From the NCBI RefSeq assembly GCF_030733745.1, contig NZ_JASHIK010000002.1, positions 310,001-374,000 of the forward strand: a stretch of DNA of 64,000 nucleotides. The letters run 5' to 3'. Of the stretch, positions 1-7,766 are shown piece after piece (position 1 is the first letter of the stretch; every line of letters starts with the position of its first letter). The DNA comes from Stappia sp. MMSF_3263. GTDB lineage: Bacteria > Pseudomonadota > Alphaproteobacteria > Rhizobiales > Stappiaceae. Both the position numbers and the translations under genes were made by a program. The notes under the pieces were generated by a model. It saw only the letters and a list, made by a program, of their open reading frames with translations, had not been told where the DNA came from and ran no database searches.

Positions 1-108
1 GCGGACGTGTCGCTGGCGCGCCTTGTCTTCGGCATCGGCAGCGACATTCCCGAGGCCACCGTTGCCAATGATGTGACCGTCCGCCTCGACATCGTCGCCA
101 CGCGATGA
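1..108 (+). CDS. C-terminal fragment of a YceI-like protein (partial)
   Basis: Only the last 35 residues are inside the window; the frame is open from base 1 to a TGA at 106-108. The end reads as an FGIG turn followed by VTVRLDIVA, which resembles the last strands of the YceI lipid-binding beta-barrel family (periplasmic, isoprenoid-binding). The match rests on a short tail, so the family call is tentative. Codon use is strongly GC-rich at third positions, as in neighbouring genes. Confidence 0.5.
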   Translation, partial: ADVSLARLVFGIGSDIPEATVANDVTVRLDIVATR

Positions 109-233
109 GGCATCCGGGCGGGCCCTTTTCCGCCGCCTCCGTACTTGTGGGAAAGGTCTGCTTGGCGGGCGGGCGAAGGATGGCGTAAAAGGCGGCGAGC
201 ATTTCCTGTCCAGCTTCCAGCCAAGGCAAGCCG

Positions 234-1868
234 ATGTCCGAGCCCAAGACCCCCGACTACCGCCACTCGACGCTTTTCCCGCTTGGCGAGGATCCGACCC
301 CGTACCGGAAGCTGACGGCGGATTTCGTCTCCACGGCGAGCTTCAACGGGGAAGAAGTTCTGGTTGTCGATCCGGAGGGCATGCGCCTGCTGGCGGAGGA
401 GGCCTTCGCCGATATCAACCACTATCTGCGCCCCGGTCACCTTGCCCAGCTGCGCAAGATCCTCGACGATCCGGAGGCGACGGAAAACGACAAGTTCGTC
501 GCCTTCGATCTCCTGAAGAACGCCAACATCTCCGCCCATGGCGTGCTGCCCATGTGCCAGGACACCGGCACTGCCATCGTCATGGGCAAGAAGGGCCGCC
601 GGGTGTGGACCGACGGCAGCGACGAGGCGAAGCTCGCGGAAGGCGCCCGCGACGCCTATTTCAAGAAGAACCTGCGCTACTCGCAGTTGGCGCCGATCTC
701 CATGTTCGAGGAGAAGAACACCTCGACCAACATGCCGGCCCAAGTCGAGCTCTACAGCGAGGGCGAGGACGCCTACAAGTTCCTGTTCATGGCCAAGGGC
801 GGGGGTTCGGCGAACAAGACCTTCCTCTACCAGGGCACGCCGTCGCTGCTGACGCCGGACCGGCTCGTCGAGTTCATCAAGGAAAAGATCCTGACGCTCG
901 GCACCGCCGCCTGCCCGCCCTATCACCTTGCCATCGTCATCGGCGGCACCTCGGCGGAGATGACGCTGAAGACCGTGAAGCTGGCCTCGGCACGCTATCT
1001 CGACGGATTGCCGAACGCCGGTTCCGAACTCGGCCATGCCTTCCGCGACCTGGAGATGGAAGAGCAGATCCACAAGCTGACCCAGGCGACCGGCGTCGGC
1101 GCCCAGTTCGGCGGCAAGTATTTCTGCCACGACGTGCGCGTCATCCGCCTGCCCCGCCACGGCGCCTCGCTGCCGATCGGCATCGGCGTCTCGTGTTCGG
1201 CCGACCGGCAGGCACTGGGCAAGATCACCCGCGAGGGCGTCTTCCTGGAGGCGCTGGAGCGCGAGCCGGTGAAATACATGCCGGAAGTGACCGACGAAAC
1301 GCTGTCCGACCAGGTCGTCAGGATCGACCTGACCCGGCCAATGCCGGAAATCCTCGCCGAACTGTCGCGCCATCCGATCAAGACGCGGCTGTCGCTCTCC
1401 GGCCCGCTGATCGTTGCCCGGGACCTTGCCCATTCCAAGCTGCGCGAACGGCTTGAGGCGGGCGAGCCGCTGCCCGACTATTTCAAGAACCATCCCATCT
1501 ACTATGCCGGCCCCGCCAAGACGCCGGAAGGCTATGCCTCGGGCTCATTCGGCCCGACCACGGCCGGGCGCATGGACGCCTATGTCGACCAGTTCCAGGC
1601 CGCCGGCGGGTCCATGGTGATGCTCGCCAAGGGCAACCGCTCGGCACAGGTGCGCCGCGCCTGCCAGGCGCATGGCGGCTTCTATCTGGGCTCGATCGGC
1701 GGACCGGCCGCCCGCCTTGCCCAGGATTGCATCAAAAAGGTCGAGGTGGTGGAGTTCGAGGAACTCGGCATGGAGGCGATCTGGCGGATCGAGGTCGAGG
1801 ACTTCCCGGCCTTCATCGTCATCGACGACAAGGGCAACGACTTCTTCAAGGAACTCAATCTCGGCTAA
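234..1868 (+). CDS. fumA: Class I fumarate hydratase
   Basis: Iron-sulfur fumarase of 544 residues, interconverting fumarate and L-malate in the TCA cycle in the cytoplasm. The length is that of single-chain class I enzymes, with the alpha-like domain N-terminal and the beta-like domain C-terminal. The three cysteines expected to bind the oxygen-sensitive [4Fe-4S] cluster are visible: C108 in MCQDTGT, C227 in AACPPYH and C321 in [10 protein letters not shown], together with the [12 protein letters not shown] signature. The beta domain shows GPTTAGRMD and MLAKGNRS. It stands alone, followed by a hairpin that may end transcription. The start ATG is preceded by a weak AAGGCAAG Shine-Dalgarno. 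The aerobic heat-stable class II enzyme (fumC) is not in this window. Confidence 0.95.
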   Translation: MSEPKTPDYRHSTLFPLGEDPTPYRKLTADFVSTASFNGEEVLVVDPEGMRLLAEEAFADINHYLRPGHLAQLRKILDDPEATENDKFVAFDLLKNANISAHGVLPMCQDTGTAIVMGKKGRRVWTDGSDEAKLAEGARDAYFKKNLRYSQLAPISMFEEKNTSTNMPAQVELYSEGEDAYKFLFMAKGGGSANKTFLYQGTPSLLTPDRLVEFIKEKILTLGTAACPPYHLAIVIGGTSAEMTLKTVKLASARYLDGLPNAGSELGHAFRDLEMEEQIHKLTQATGVGAQFGGKYFCHDVRVIRLPRHGASLPIGIGVSCSADRQALGKITREGVFLEALEREPVKYMPEVTDETLSDQVVRIDLTRPMPEILAELSRHPIKTRLSLSGPLIVARDLAHSKLRERLEAGEPLPDYFKNHPIYYAGPAKTPEGYASGSFGPTTAGRMDAYVDQFQAAGGSMVMLAKGNRSAQVRRACQAHGGFYLGSIGGPAARLAQDCIKKVEVVEFEELGMEAIWRIEVEDFPAFIVIDDKGNDFFKELNLG

Positions 1869-1903
1869 CACGCAGGGCCTGCCCGCCTCCCCACTCTTCC
1901 GGA

Positions 1904-1924
1904 CAAAGGCCACCCCGGCCTTTG
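1904..1924 (+). terminator. Possible terminator of fumarase
   Basis: An 8-bp perfect stem (CAAAGGCC/GGCCTTTG, 5-nt loop) begins 35 bases after the fumarase stop. Only a short T run follows, so it may be a weak terminator or an mRNA-stabilising hairpin. Confidence 0.45.
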
Positions 1925-1930
1925 CCGCAC

Positions 1931-1956
1931 CGTGAAAACTCACGATCATGTGATCG
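1931..1956. promoter_or_regulatory. Two abutting inverted repeats
   Basis: CGTGA-N4-TCACG (1931-1944) runs directly into CGATCA-TG-TGATCG (1943-1956), sharing two bases. The pair lies after the fumarase hairpin and about 240 bases before the next gene. It could be a regulator binding site; I cannot assign a regulator. Confidence 0.35.
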
Positions 1957-2197
1957 GCGTCACGGCATCCCGGCGGCATTCGGGCGAGCATTGTTGCCAT
2001 CAACGCCTTTGCATTAACCGCATCGCAAGGGAGAATGGCAACTATCGTTAAGGAGCCACTTTGGCCCGTTTTGTCGATGCCGGCGCGGGCAGCGCCCCGA
2101 TCGACACTGGAACGTTTCCCGAGCCGGGCGGTTATGGCCGGGAGGCGGCGGGGGACTTGGGGCTGGTTCGGACGACCACCGGATGGGGAAACCGAGA

Positions 2198-2788
2198 ATG
2201 CGTATTTCACATTTGATTGCCGCGGCGCTGGTTGGCGCCGTCCTTGCGACGCCGGCTGCGGCGTCGAGCTTCTTCGATCCTGTCACCCGCCAATGGGTTG
2301 ACTACAGCGCACGCGGCGTGCCGAGCGGCAAGTCGCCGATCCGCCGCGAACGCGTGCGCTACGAGGGATCCTACGCCCCCGGCACGATCATCATCGATAC
2401 GAGCGAGCGGCGCCTCTATCACGTGCTGCCGAACGGCCGCGCGATGAAATACGGCATCGGCGTCGGCCGCGAGGGCTTCCAGTGGGCCGGCACACAGCGC
2501 ATCTCGCGCAAGGCCGAGTGGCCGGGCTGGACGCCGCCGCCGCAGATGCGCGCCCGCGAACGTGCCAAGGGCAAGATCCTTCCCGCGCATATGCCCGGCG
2601 GCCCGAACAATCCGCTCGGCGCGCGCGCCATGTATCTCGGCTCGTCGCTCTACCGCATCCACGGTTCGAACGAGCCCTGGACGATCGGCACCGCCGTGTC
2701 GTCGGGCTGTATCCGGATGGCCAATGACGACGTCGTTCATCTCTACGACAATGTCGACGTCGGAGCGAAGGTGGTGGTCAAGCGCTGA
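2198..2788 (+). CDS. L,D-transpeptidase (YkuD family), secreted
   Basis: A 196-residue exported enzyme that forms 3-3 peptidoglycan crosslinks or attaches proteins to the wall. The N-terminus is a signal peptide ending near AAAS. The YkuD catalytic signature is present: HGSNEPW, then SSGCIRM with the nucleophilic cysteine about 30 residues from the C-terminus. The ATG at 2198 is preferred over 2183 because it begins directly at the signal peptide and has GGGGA upstream. A strong terminator follows. A second paralogue sits 600 bases away on the opposite strand. Confidence 0.88.
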   Translation: MRISHLIAAALVGAVLATPAAASSFFDPVTRQWVDYSARGVPSGKSPIRRERVRYEGSYAPGTIIIDTSERRLYHVLPNGRAMKYGIGVGREGFQWAGTQRISRKAEWPGWTPPPQMRARERAKGKILPAHMPGGPNNPLGARAMYLGSSLYRIHGSNEPWTIGTAVSSGCIRMANDDVVHLYDNVDVGAKVVVKR

Positions 2789-2823
2789 GCCGCGCGATCC
2801 GCTGACCAAGGCGAATACCGCAG

Positions 2824-2851
2824 AAGGGCCGGCCTCGCGCCGGCCTTTTTT
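2824..2851 (+). terminator. Rho-independent terminator of the L,D-transpeptidase gene
   Basis: GGCCGGC/GCCGGCC stem with a 5-nt loop followed by six T residues, 36 bases after the stop codon. Confidence 0.85.
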
Positions 2852-2947
2852 GTTACCGGCCCTTTTTGTTGCCGGCTTTCCTGTGCCGCCAGGGGTGTTA
2901 TCCTGTTGCAAGCGGCCCCGCGTGAAGGCCGGCCAGGGACGGACGAG

Positions 2948-3361
2948 ATGCTAAACGCCATCATGCCAGCGCAACCTGTCGCCGCTGTCGCGGGCCTGGC
3001 TCTTGCCCTCGTCGTCATGCTTTGCGCGCCCGCCGCGGCCTTCGACGAAACGCTGGCCGCACGCGGCGCGGCCCTGTCGAGGCTGCATTGCGCGCGCTGC
3101 CACGTCGTCACACCGGAAAACCGGATGACAGGCATCTCCTCGACGCCGTCCTTCATGATCCTTGTGAAGGCGCTCGACGACTGGCGCGACCGGTTCGAGA
3201 CCTTCCATGCCAGACTGCCCCATCCGGCCCATCTGCGCTTCTCGCATGACGAGCCACGCCCCGTTGACCACCCCTCGACCATCGCCGAGATGATTCTCGA
3301 GATCGACGACCTCGAAGCCATCGTCGCCTATGCCGAGAAGCTCAAGGCCGAGAGCGAGTGA
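2948..3361 (+). CDS. Small periplasmic c-type cytochrome
   Basis: A 137-residue protein with an N-terminal hydrophobic export signal (AGLALALVVMLCAPAAA) and one CARCH heme-attachment motif shortly after the cleavage site, so a single covalent heme c in the periplasm is expected. Spacing after the motif is short for a classical class I cytochrome and I see no obvious distal Met pocket, although ISSTPSFM is a candidate. The ATG at 2948 has GGGACGGACGAG before it; an upstream ATG at 2906 would put 14 charged residues before the signal. It converges with the downstream transpeptidase gene. Redox partner unknown. Confidence 0.75.
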   Translation: MLNAIMPAQPVAAVAGLALALVVMLCAPAAAFDETLAARGAALSRLHCARCHVVTPENRMTGISSTPSFMILVKALDDWRDRFETFHARLPHPAHLRFSHDEPRPVDHPSTIAEMILEIDDLEAIVAYAEKLKAESE

Positions 3362-3377
3362 ACCCTGGCCCGCGCCA

Positions 3378-4085
3378 TCAGCCCAGGACGACGACCTTGG
3401 CGCCGAGCTGAACGCGGTTGTGCAGGTCTATGACGTCCTGTTGCCACATGCGGATGCAGCCCGAGGAGGCGTTGGTGCCGATGCTGCGCGGTGCGTTGGT
3501 GCCGTGGATGCGATAGAGCGTGTCGACATTGCCCTGCCACAGATAGAGCCCGCGCGCGCCGATCGGGTTGCTCGGGCCGCCATCCTGCCCGTCGCGATAT
3601 TTCTCCAGCTTCGGGTCGCGGTCGATCATTTCCGCCGGCGGGAACCATTTCGGCCATTCGCGCTTGAAGCGGATCGTGGCATCGCCCGACCACGCGAAAC
3701 CGGCACGGCCGACGCCGATGCCGTAGCGGATCGCCTTGCCGCCCGGCTGGACGAGATACAGAAACTTCGACTTCGGGTCGACGACCACGGTGCCGGGCTC
3801 GTGCCGCGAGAAATAGCGCACGGTCTGGCGCAGGTAGCGCGGGTCGAAATCCTTCCAGGGAATGGCCGGGATGTTGAAGCCGCCATCCCGCCGAGCCGCG
3901 TAGGCCAGCGCGTAATTCGGCTGCCCCTCCGGCGTTGCGGACAGCCCCGCATTCTCGATGGCCCTGCTTTTCGTCTGACAGGCGGCCGCCAGAAGCGGAA
4001 GGCCGAGAACAAGGCTCCTGCGGCTCAGAAGCACCCCGCCCTCACGCGGGTTCGATCGGTCACGCTGCACGTTCCACCCTTTCAC
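3378..4085 (-). CDS. L,D-transpeptidase (YkuD family), probable lipoprotein
   Basis: A 235-residue relative of the gene at 2198. The N-terminus carries SRRSLVLGLPLLAAAC, which combines a twin-arginine-like pair with a lipobox (LAAAC), suggesting a lipid-anchored periplasmic protein. The catalytic pair HGTNAPR and SSGCIRM with its active-site Cys is intact near the C-terminus. The first 15 or so residues before the arginine pair may not be translated; a start nearer LLSRRS is possible. Two L,D-transpeptidases flanking a cytochrome is probably coincidence. Many alphaproteobacteria hold several such enzymes for 3-3 crosslinks. Confidence 0.87.
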   Translation of the reverse strand: MKGWNVQRDRSNPREGGVLLSRRSLVLGLPLLAAACQTKSRAIENAGLSATPEGQPNYALAYAARRDGGFNIPAIPWKDFDPRYLRQTVRYFSRHEPGTVVVDPKSKFLYLVQPGGKAIRYGIGVGRAGFAWSGDATIRFKREWPKWFPPAEMIDRDPKLEKYRDGQDGGPSNPIGARGLYLWQGNVDTLYRIHGTNAPRSIGTNASSGCIRMWQQDVIDLHNRVQLGAKVVVLG

Positions 4086-4169
4086 GGTGATTCCAACATG
4101 CAGACTATGCCCGTGATTCCGCGCATTTGTCGACGCCGCCGCGGCGTGCGCTGAGCGGCGGCCCCGGCC

Positions 4170-4538
4170 TTAACGGTCCCGGCTCAGGCCTTTTTCCTCA
4201 AGCTCCTTCAGATAACCGCCCCAAAGCGTTTCGCGCTCGCCGGCCAGCTTGATGAAATAGTCCCAGGAGAAGATCCCCGAATTGTGCAGGTCGTCGAAAT
4301 GAATGCGCACGGCGTAATTGCCGACCGGCTCGATCTTCATGATGCCGACATCGCGTTTGCCCGGCACGGTCTTGCGTTGCGAGGGGGAATGTCCCTGCAC
4401 TTCCGCGGAAGGCGAGCAGACACGCAGGTATTCCGCCGCATATTCGTGGCTCTCGCCGCTGTCGAAACTGACGGTAAGCTGCTTCTTGTCCTTGCTCAGG
4501 CGGAGCTCGGTCGGCCAGGGCTTGGTGCTGTCGGTCAC
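4170..4538 (-). CDS. DUF971 (GBBH-like N-terminal domain) protein
   Basis: A 122-residue protein with the features of the DUF971 family, the small domain also found at the N-terminus of gamma-butyrobetaine hydroxylase and beside iron-sulfur proteins: TELRLSKDKKQLTVSF, a YLRVCSPSAE segment, and HSGIFSWDYF near the end. A GTG start at 4538 is chosen because AAGGA lies seven bases before it and the family normally begins just ahead of this point; the much longer open frame upstream is antisense to moaA. The molecular role is unknown; in other bacteria the domain occurs near Fe-S cluster or molybdenum cofactor genes, consistent with moaA next door. Confidence 0.85.
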   Translation of the reverse strand: MTDSTKPWPTELRLSKDKKQLTVSFDSGESHEYAAEYLRVCSPSAEVQGHSPSQRKTVPGKRDVGIMKIEPVGNYAVRIHFDDLHNSGIFSWDYFIKLAGERETLWGGYLKELEEKGLSRDR

Positions 4539-4802
4539 GGGTCGGGTCCTTCCCAGATGCACATGTGTCGGGGCGGACGATAGTGCCGACGCGGCGAAGG
4601 GCAAGGGGCAAGATCGGTTGCCCGGCGCACTGCGCGCGGAAGTCGCAAGTCGGGCGCACCCCACGGGGTCGTCCCGATTGACGCGGCCCTTCATTCCGCT
4701 ACCTTGCATGATTACATCAGGGAGGAACCGTGGGCTCCAGGCCCGCGCGGACCGAAGATCGAGAAGGCCGCTGCCAGCCGGCGGCCGAGCGAGGAACATC
4801 AC

Positions 4803-5804
4803 ATGTCCCAGCCGATGATCGACCCGTTTGGTCGCACCGTCAGCTACCTGCGCGTTTCCGTCACGGATCGCTGCGATTTTCGCTGCGTCTACTGCATGGC
4901 GGAGGACATGACTTTTCTGCCGAAACGCGAAGTGCTCTCGCTGGAGGAACTGGACCGACTGTGTTCGGCCTTTATCGAAAAGGGCGTGCGCAAGCTGCGC
5001 CTGACCGGCGGCGAGCCGCTGGTGCGCAAGAACATCATGAGCCTGATCCGCAGCCTGTCGCGTCATATCGACAGCGGCAAGCTGGAGGAGCTGACGATCA
5101 CGACCAACGGATCGCAGCTCGCGCGCTACGCGACCGAGCTTTACGAGTGCGGCGTGCGCCGCATCAACGTTTCCATCGACACTCTGGACGCCGACCGCTT
5201 CAAGGCCATCACCCGCTGGGGCGACCTGGGCAAGGTGATGGACGGCATCCGCGCGGCGACGGCGGCGGGGCTTTCCGTCAAGATCAACATGGTCGCGCTC
5301 AAAGGCGTCAACGAGCACGAGATCCTGTCGATGGTGGAGTGGTGTCACGCCAATGGCTACGATCTCACGCTGATCGAGACGATGCCGCTCGGCGAGATCG
5401 ACGAGGACCGCACCGACCAGTATCTGCCGCTGTCGATGGTTCGCGCCAAGCTTGCCGAACAGCTGACGCTGGAGGACATTCCCTACAAGACCGGCGGCCC
5501 GGCGCGCTATGTGCGCATCGCGGAGACCGGCGGGCGCCTCGGTTTCATCACGCCGATGACCCACAATTTCTGCGAAAGCTGCAACCGTGTCCGCGTTACC
5601 TGCACGGGCATGCTCTACATGTGCCTGGGCCAGGACGACAGCGCCGACCTGCGCGCGCCGCTTCGTGCCTCGGAAAGCGACGAGCAGCTGCACGCAGCCA
5701 TCGACGAGGCCATCGGCCGCAAGCCGAAAGGGCACGATTTCATCATCGACCGGCGCACGCGGCAACCCGCCGTCACGCGCCACATGAGCGTCACCGGCGG
5801 CTGA
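4803..5804 (+). CDS. moaA: GTP 3',8-cyclase, molybdenum cofactor step 1
   Basis: Radical SAM enzyme of 333 residues that rearranges GTP into 3',8-cyclo-GTP, the precursor from which MoaC makes cyclic pyranopterin monophosphate. The SAM-binding [4Fe-4S] cysteines are C24, C28 and C31 (CDFRCVYC). The C-terminal cluster that binds GTP is C257, C260 and C274 (CESC ... MC). The protein ends in the Gly-Gly dipeptide needed for MoaA activity. LTGGEPL is present. The ATG at 4803 is chosen over an upstream ATG at 4704 because family members start immediately before DPFGR. It supplies Moco for the formate dehydrogenase further along. No moaC, moaB, moaD or moaE is in the window. Confidence 0.95.
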   Translation: MSQPMIDPFGRTVSYLRVSVTDRCDFRCVYCMAEDMTFLPKREVLSLEELDRLCSAFIEKGVRKLRLTGGEPLVRKNIMSLIRSLSRHIDSGKLEELTITTNGSQLARYATELYECGVRRINVSIDTLDADRFKAITRWGDLGKVMDGIRAATAAGLSVKINMVALKGVNEHEILSMVEWCHANGYDLTLIETMPLGEIDEDRTDQYLPLSMVRAKLAEQLTLEDIPYKTGGPARYVRIAETGGRLGFITPMTHNFCESCNRVRVTCTGMLYMCLGQDDSADLRAPLRASESDEQLHAAIDEAIGRKPKGHDFIIDRRTRQPAVTRHMSVTGG

Positions 5805-5806
5805 CC

Positions 5807-6145
5807 ATGGAGAATGAAGGGGCTCCGCAGGCACGACGCCCTGCCGGTCGCCTCGACGGGCCGGCGGCCCGCATCCTCGCGCTGGCGATCGCGGCAGCGC
5901 TTGCCAGCGCCATCGCCTGGATCGGCCAGGTCGGCTTTGCCGGCGTCGCCATGACGCCTTTCGCCAATTCCCTGGCAGGCTCCGGCGGGAATGCCGCCGC
6001 CAATCCCGCCCTTGCCGCCTGCCTTGCCGAGCGTGTCGGTGCCGTCGACCAGATGCGGGCCGACAAGGTGATCAACTCCGGTCAGTACGAGGCCTTCCGC
6101 GCCCGTGCCGAGAGCTACTGCCAGACGCAGTTTCCCCCGCAGTAG
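5807..6145 (+). CDS. Small membrane-anchored protein, unknown
   Basis: A 112-residue protein starting two bases after the moaA stop, so probably co-transcribed and translationally coupled. It has one hydrophobic segment (about residues 23-50, rich in Ala, Ile and Leu) after a short basic N-terminus, then a soluble tail with two cysteines (ACLAER and SYCQTQ) that could form a disulfide if the tail is periplasmic. No family recognised. The next gene on the other strand converges on it. Confidence 0.6.
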   Translation: MENEGAPQARRPAGRLDGPAARILALAIAAALASAIAWIGQVGFAGVAMTPFANSLAGSGGNAAANPALAACLAERVGAVDQMRADKVINSGQYEAFRARAESYCQTQFPPQ

Positions 6146-6197
6146 TCGGCGGCGGCTGCCGGAAAGGCCCCCAAGCTGTATCGCCGTGCCGTCCGGC

Positions 6198-6971
6198 CTA
6201 TTGAAACCGCATCCGGCGCCGCGCCGGCCGTGCCGGCTCGCCTCGGGGCACCGCCTCCACCGGATGATCGGCCCGCACGGCGACTGTCGTCACCACGGCT
6301 TCTTCAGCGTCGAGCGGAACATCGGCAGTGCTTGTCGCCTCCTGCTGCGCCAGGGACACCACCGGCCCGTCGTCGTCTGCCGCTTCGCCCCCTGCTGTTT
6401 CGTCGGCATCGGCAGCATGCCCGTCGCCGGCAAGGTCGGGCTCGGCCTCCACGGCTCCGTCCTGCTCCGCGCTCCCGGCAAGCTCCGCAGCCGCATCCGT
6501 GGGCTCCGAGGCTTCCCCTTCCTTGGGCTCCAGCATCCAGCTATAGCCCTTGCCGACCTGCCATGACGTCTTCAGCCCCCCGACAAGCGTCTGCACGGTG
6601 CGGAAGTCCTCGTCGTAATCGTTGAGCCCGTCGACACAGGCCAGCACGGGATTGGATCTCCAAAGCTTGCGCAGCGCCGCGTTTTTCAGATCCGTTGAAA
6701 CACCTTTCTTGAGGAAGACCGAATAGTCGCTGTCGAAGGACAGCGCCTCCAGGTCGACGGCCTCGGCCGCCTCCCGGTTCTCCTGCTCGACACGCGCCGC
6801 CTCCGCCCGCAATTCGGCGCTGCGGGCACGCTCGCCGTCATTCTCGCCGGCAGTGTCTTCCGCATCGCCGACCGCATCGCCGAGCGCATCGTCAGACAGG
6901 TCCCCGTCACGCACCGCCTGCTTGCGGCGCGACCAACGGGAGAGGAAGCCCGTTTCGGTTTCCCGTGTCAT
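6198..6971 (-). CDS. DUF3306 protein, formate dehydrogenase satellite
   Basis: A 257-residue soluble, acidic protein. Its diagnostic part is at residues about 75-125: LDADSD-like FDSDYSVFLKKGV, then AALRKLWRSNPVLACVDGLNDYDEDF, which is the DUF3306 signature. The second half is low-complexity Ala/Glu-rich sequence. The family is found almost only next to formate dehydrogenase and DUF3305 genes; its function is unproven. It overlaps the stop of the DUF3305 gene by 4 bases (ATGA), so the two are translationally coupled. Confidence 0.88.
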   Translation of the reverse strand: MTRETETGFLSRWSRRKQAVRDGDLSDDALGDAVGDAEDTAGENDGERARSAELRAEAARVEQENREAAEAVDLEALSFDSDYSVFLKKGVSTDLKNAALRKLWRSNPVLACVDGLNDYDEDFRTVQTLVGGLKTSWQVGKGYSWMLEPKEGEASEPTDAAAELAGSAEQDGAVEAEPDLAGDGHAADADETAGGEAADDDGPVVSLAQQEATSTADVPLDAEEAVVTTVAVRADHPVEAVPRGEPARPARRRMRFQ

Positions 6972-7504
6972 TCCTCGCGCTCCTCACGTCGCCCGAGCGG
7001 GGAAAAGATCGGCTCCTTGCCGAAGATCTGCTTCTCGACCTCGAGCCGCTCCCGGCGGCGCTTGCGAAAGGCCGGAGCCTCGGGCAACGAGGCCAGGAAC
7101 TTCGCCATCCAGGCAACGGTCGCCTTGGGCATCGGCAGGCGGTCGACGATCCCTTCGGCGCTGTCGAGAACACCTTGCGCCTCATAAGGGTCGGCAGTGA
7201 CGCCGCGCACCCGATAGGCCGGATCCGCGCCGGAGAGCACCTCATCCAGCATCACCCAGATCGACGGCGCGCCGGTCTCGATGTTGGCATCATAGGCATC
7301 GACCATCTTGTGGTGCAGTTCCAGCACATGCGGGGAGGACAGGTAGCGCCGACGCCCGTCCTCGTCCGACAGGACCGTCCAGCCGTCCGTTGCCGGTGCG
7401 TCGGCGATCACATCGACCACCGACCATGACCAGTCGGCCCATTTCGAGGCCGACGGCCGGCGCTCCAGCACCACTCCGAAGGACGCGGACACTTCCCTTT
7501 GCAA
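6968..7504 (-). CDS. DUF3305 protein, formate dehydrogenase satellite
   Basis: A protein of about 178 residues with the DUF3305 start pattern (FGVVLERRP, then W-rich DWSWSVVDVI), the central LELHHKMVDAYDANI and the WVMLD block, then a basic C-terminus. I place the start at a TTG (7504) with GGGAG just upstream, because homologues begin a few residues before GVVLERRP; a GTG four codons inside is an alternative, and the long upstream extension runs antisense to the next gene. It precedes DUF3306 and faces away from the polyferredoxin gene. Known association with formate dehydrogenase; biochemical role unknown. Confidence 0.82.
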   Translation of the reverse strand: MQREVSASFGVVLERRPSASKWADWSWSVVDVIADAPATDGWTVLSDEDGRRRYLSSPHVLELHHKMVDAYDANIETGAPSIWVMLDEVLSGADPAYRVRGVTADPYEAQGVLDSAEGIVDRLPMPKATVAWMAKFLASLPEAPAFRKRRRERLEVEKQIFGKEPIFSPLGRREEREE

Positions 7505-7766
7505 GACGCTCTCCCATCGCTTGCCGGACGATGCGGTACATCGCGGCTCCCTGATTTTGGGTCCTTCAAGGCGGAAAGACAATGGCAAGCTGCAAGACCG
7601 CGCCACGGCGCATCGCCTCCCCCTGTCCGGCTTTGACCGCCACCAGACTTGAGGGAGGAAATGGTCAGGAAACTCGGCTATTGTCACAGGCAAATCAACA
7701 AGCGGCACCGGTCGCGGACCGCCCCTTGCAAGGGGCTCCAACCGGCCGTCGCCACGGAGGAACGAC

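Larger units (their letters stand above)
1869..2197. other. Intergenic region, no gene seen
   Basis: About 330 bases without a credible gene; open frames here lack coding-like codon use. It holds a hairpin after fumarase (8-bp stem CAAAGGCC/GGCCTTTG at 1904-1924), a pair of adjacent inverted repeats at 1931-1956, and then the upstream region of the L,D-transpeptidase gene. Confidence 0.6.

Noticed and set aside
4660-4802. Moco riboswitch before moaA
   Set aside because: I could not fold or match the known Moco element; no support.
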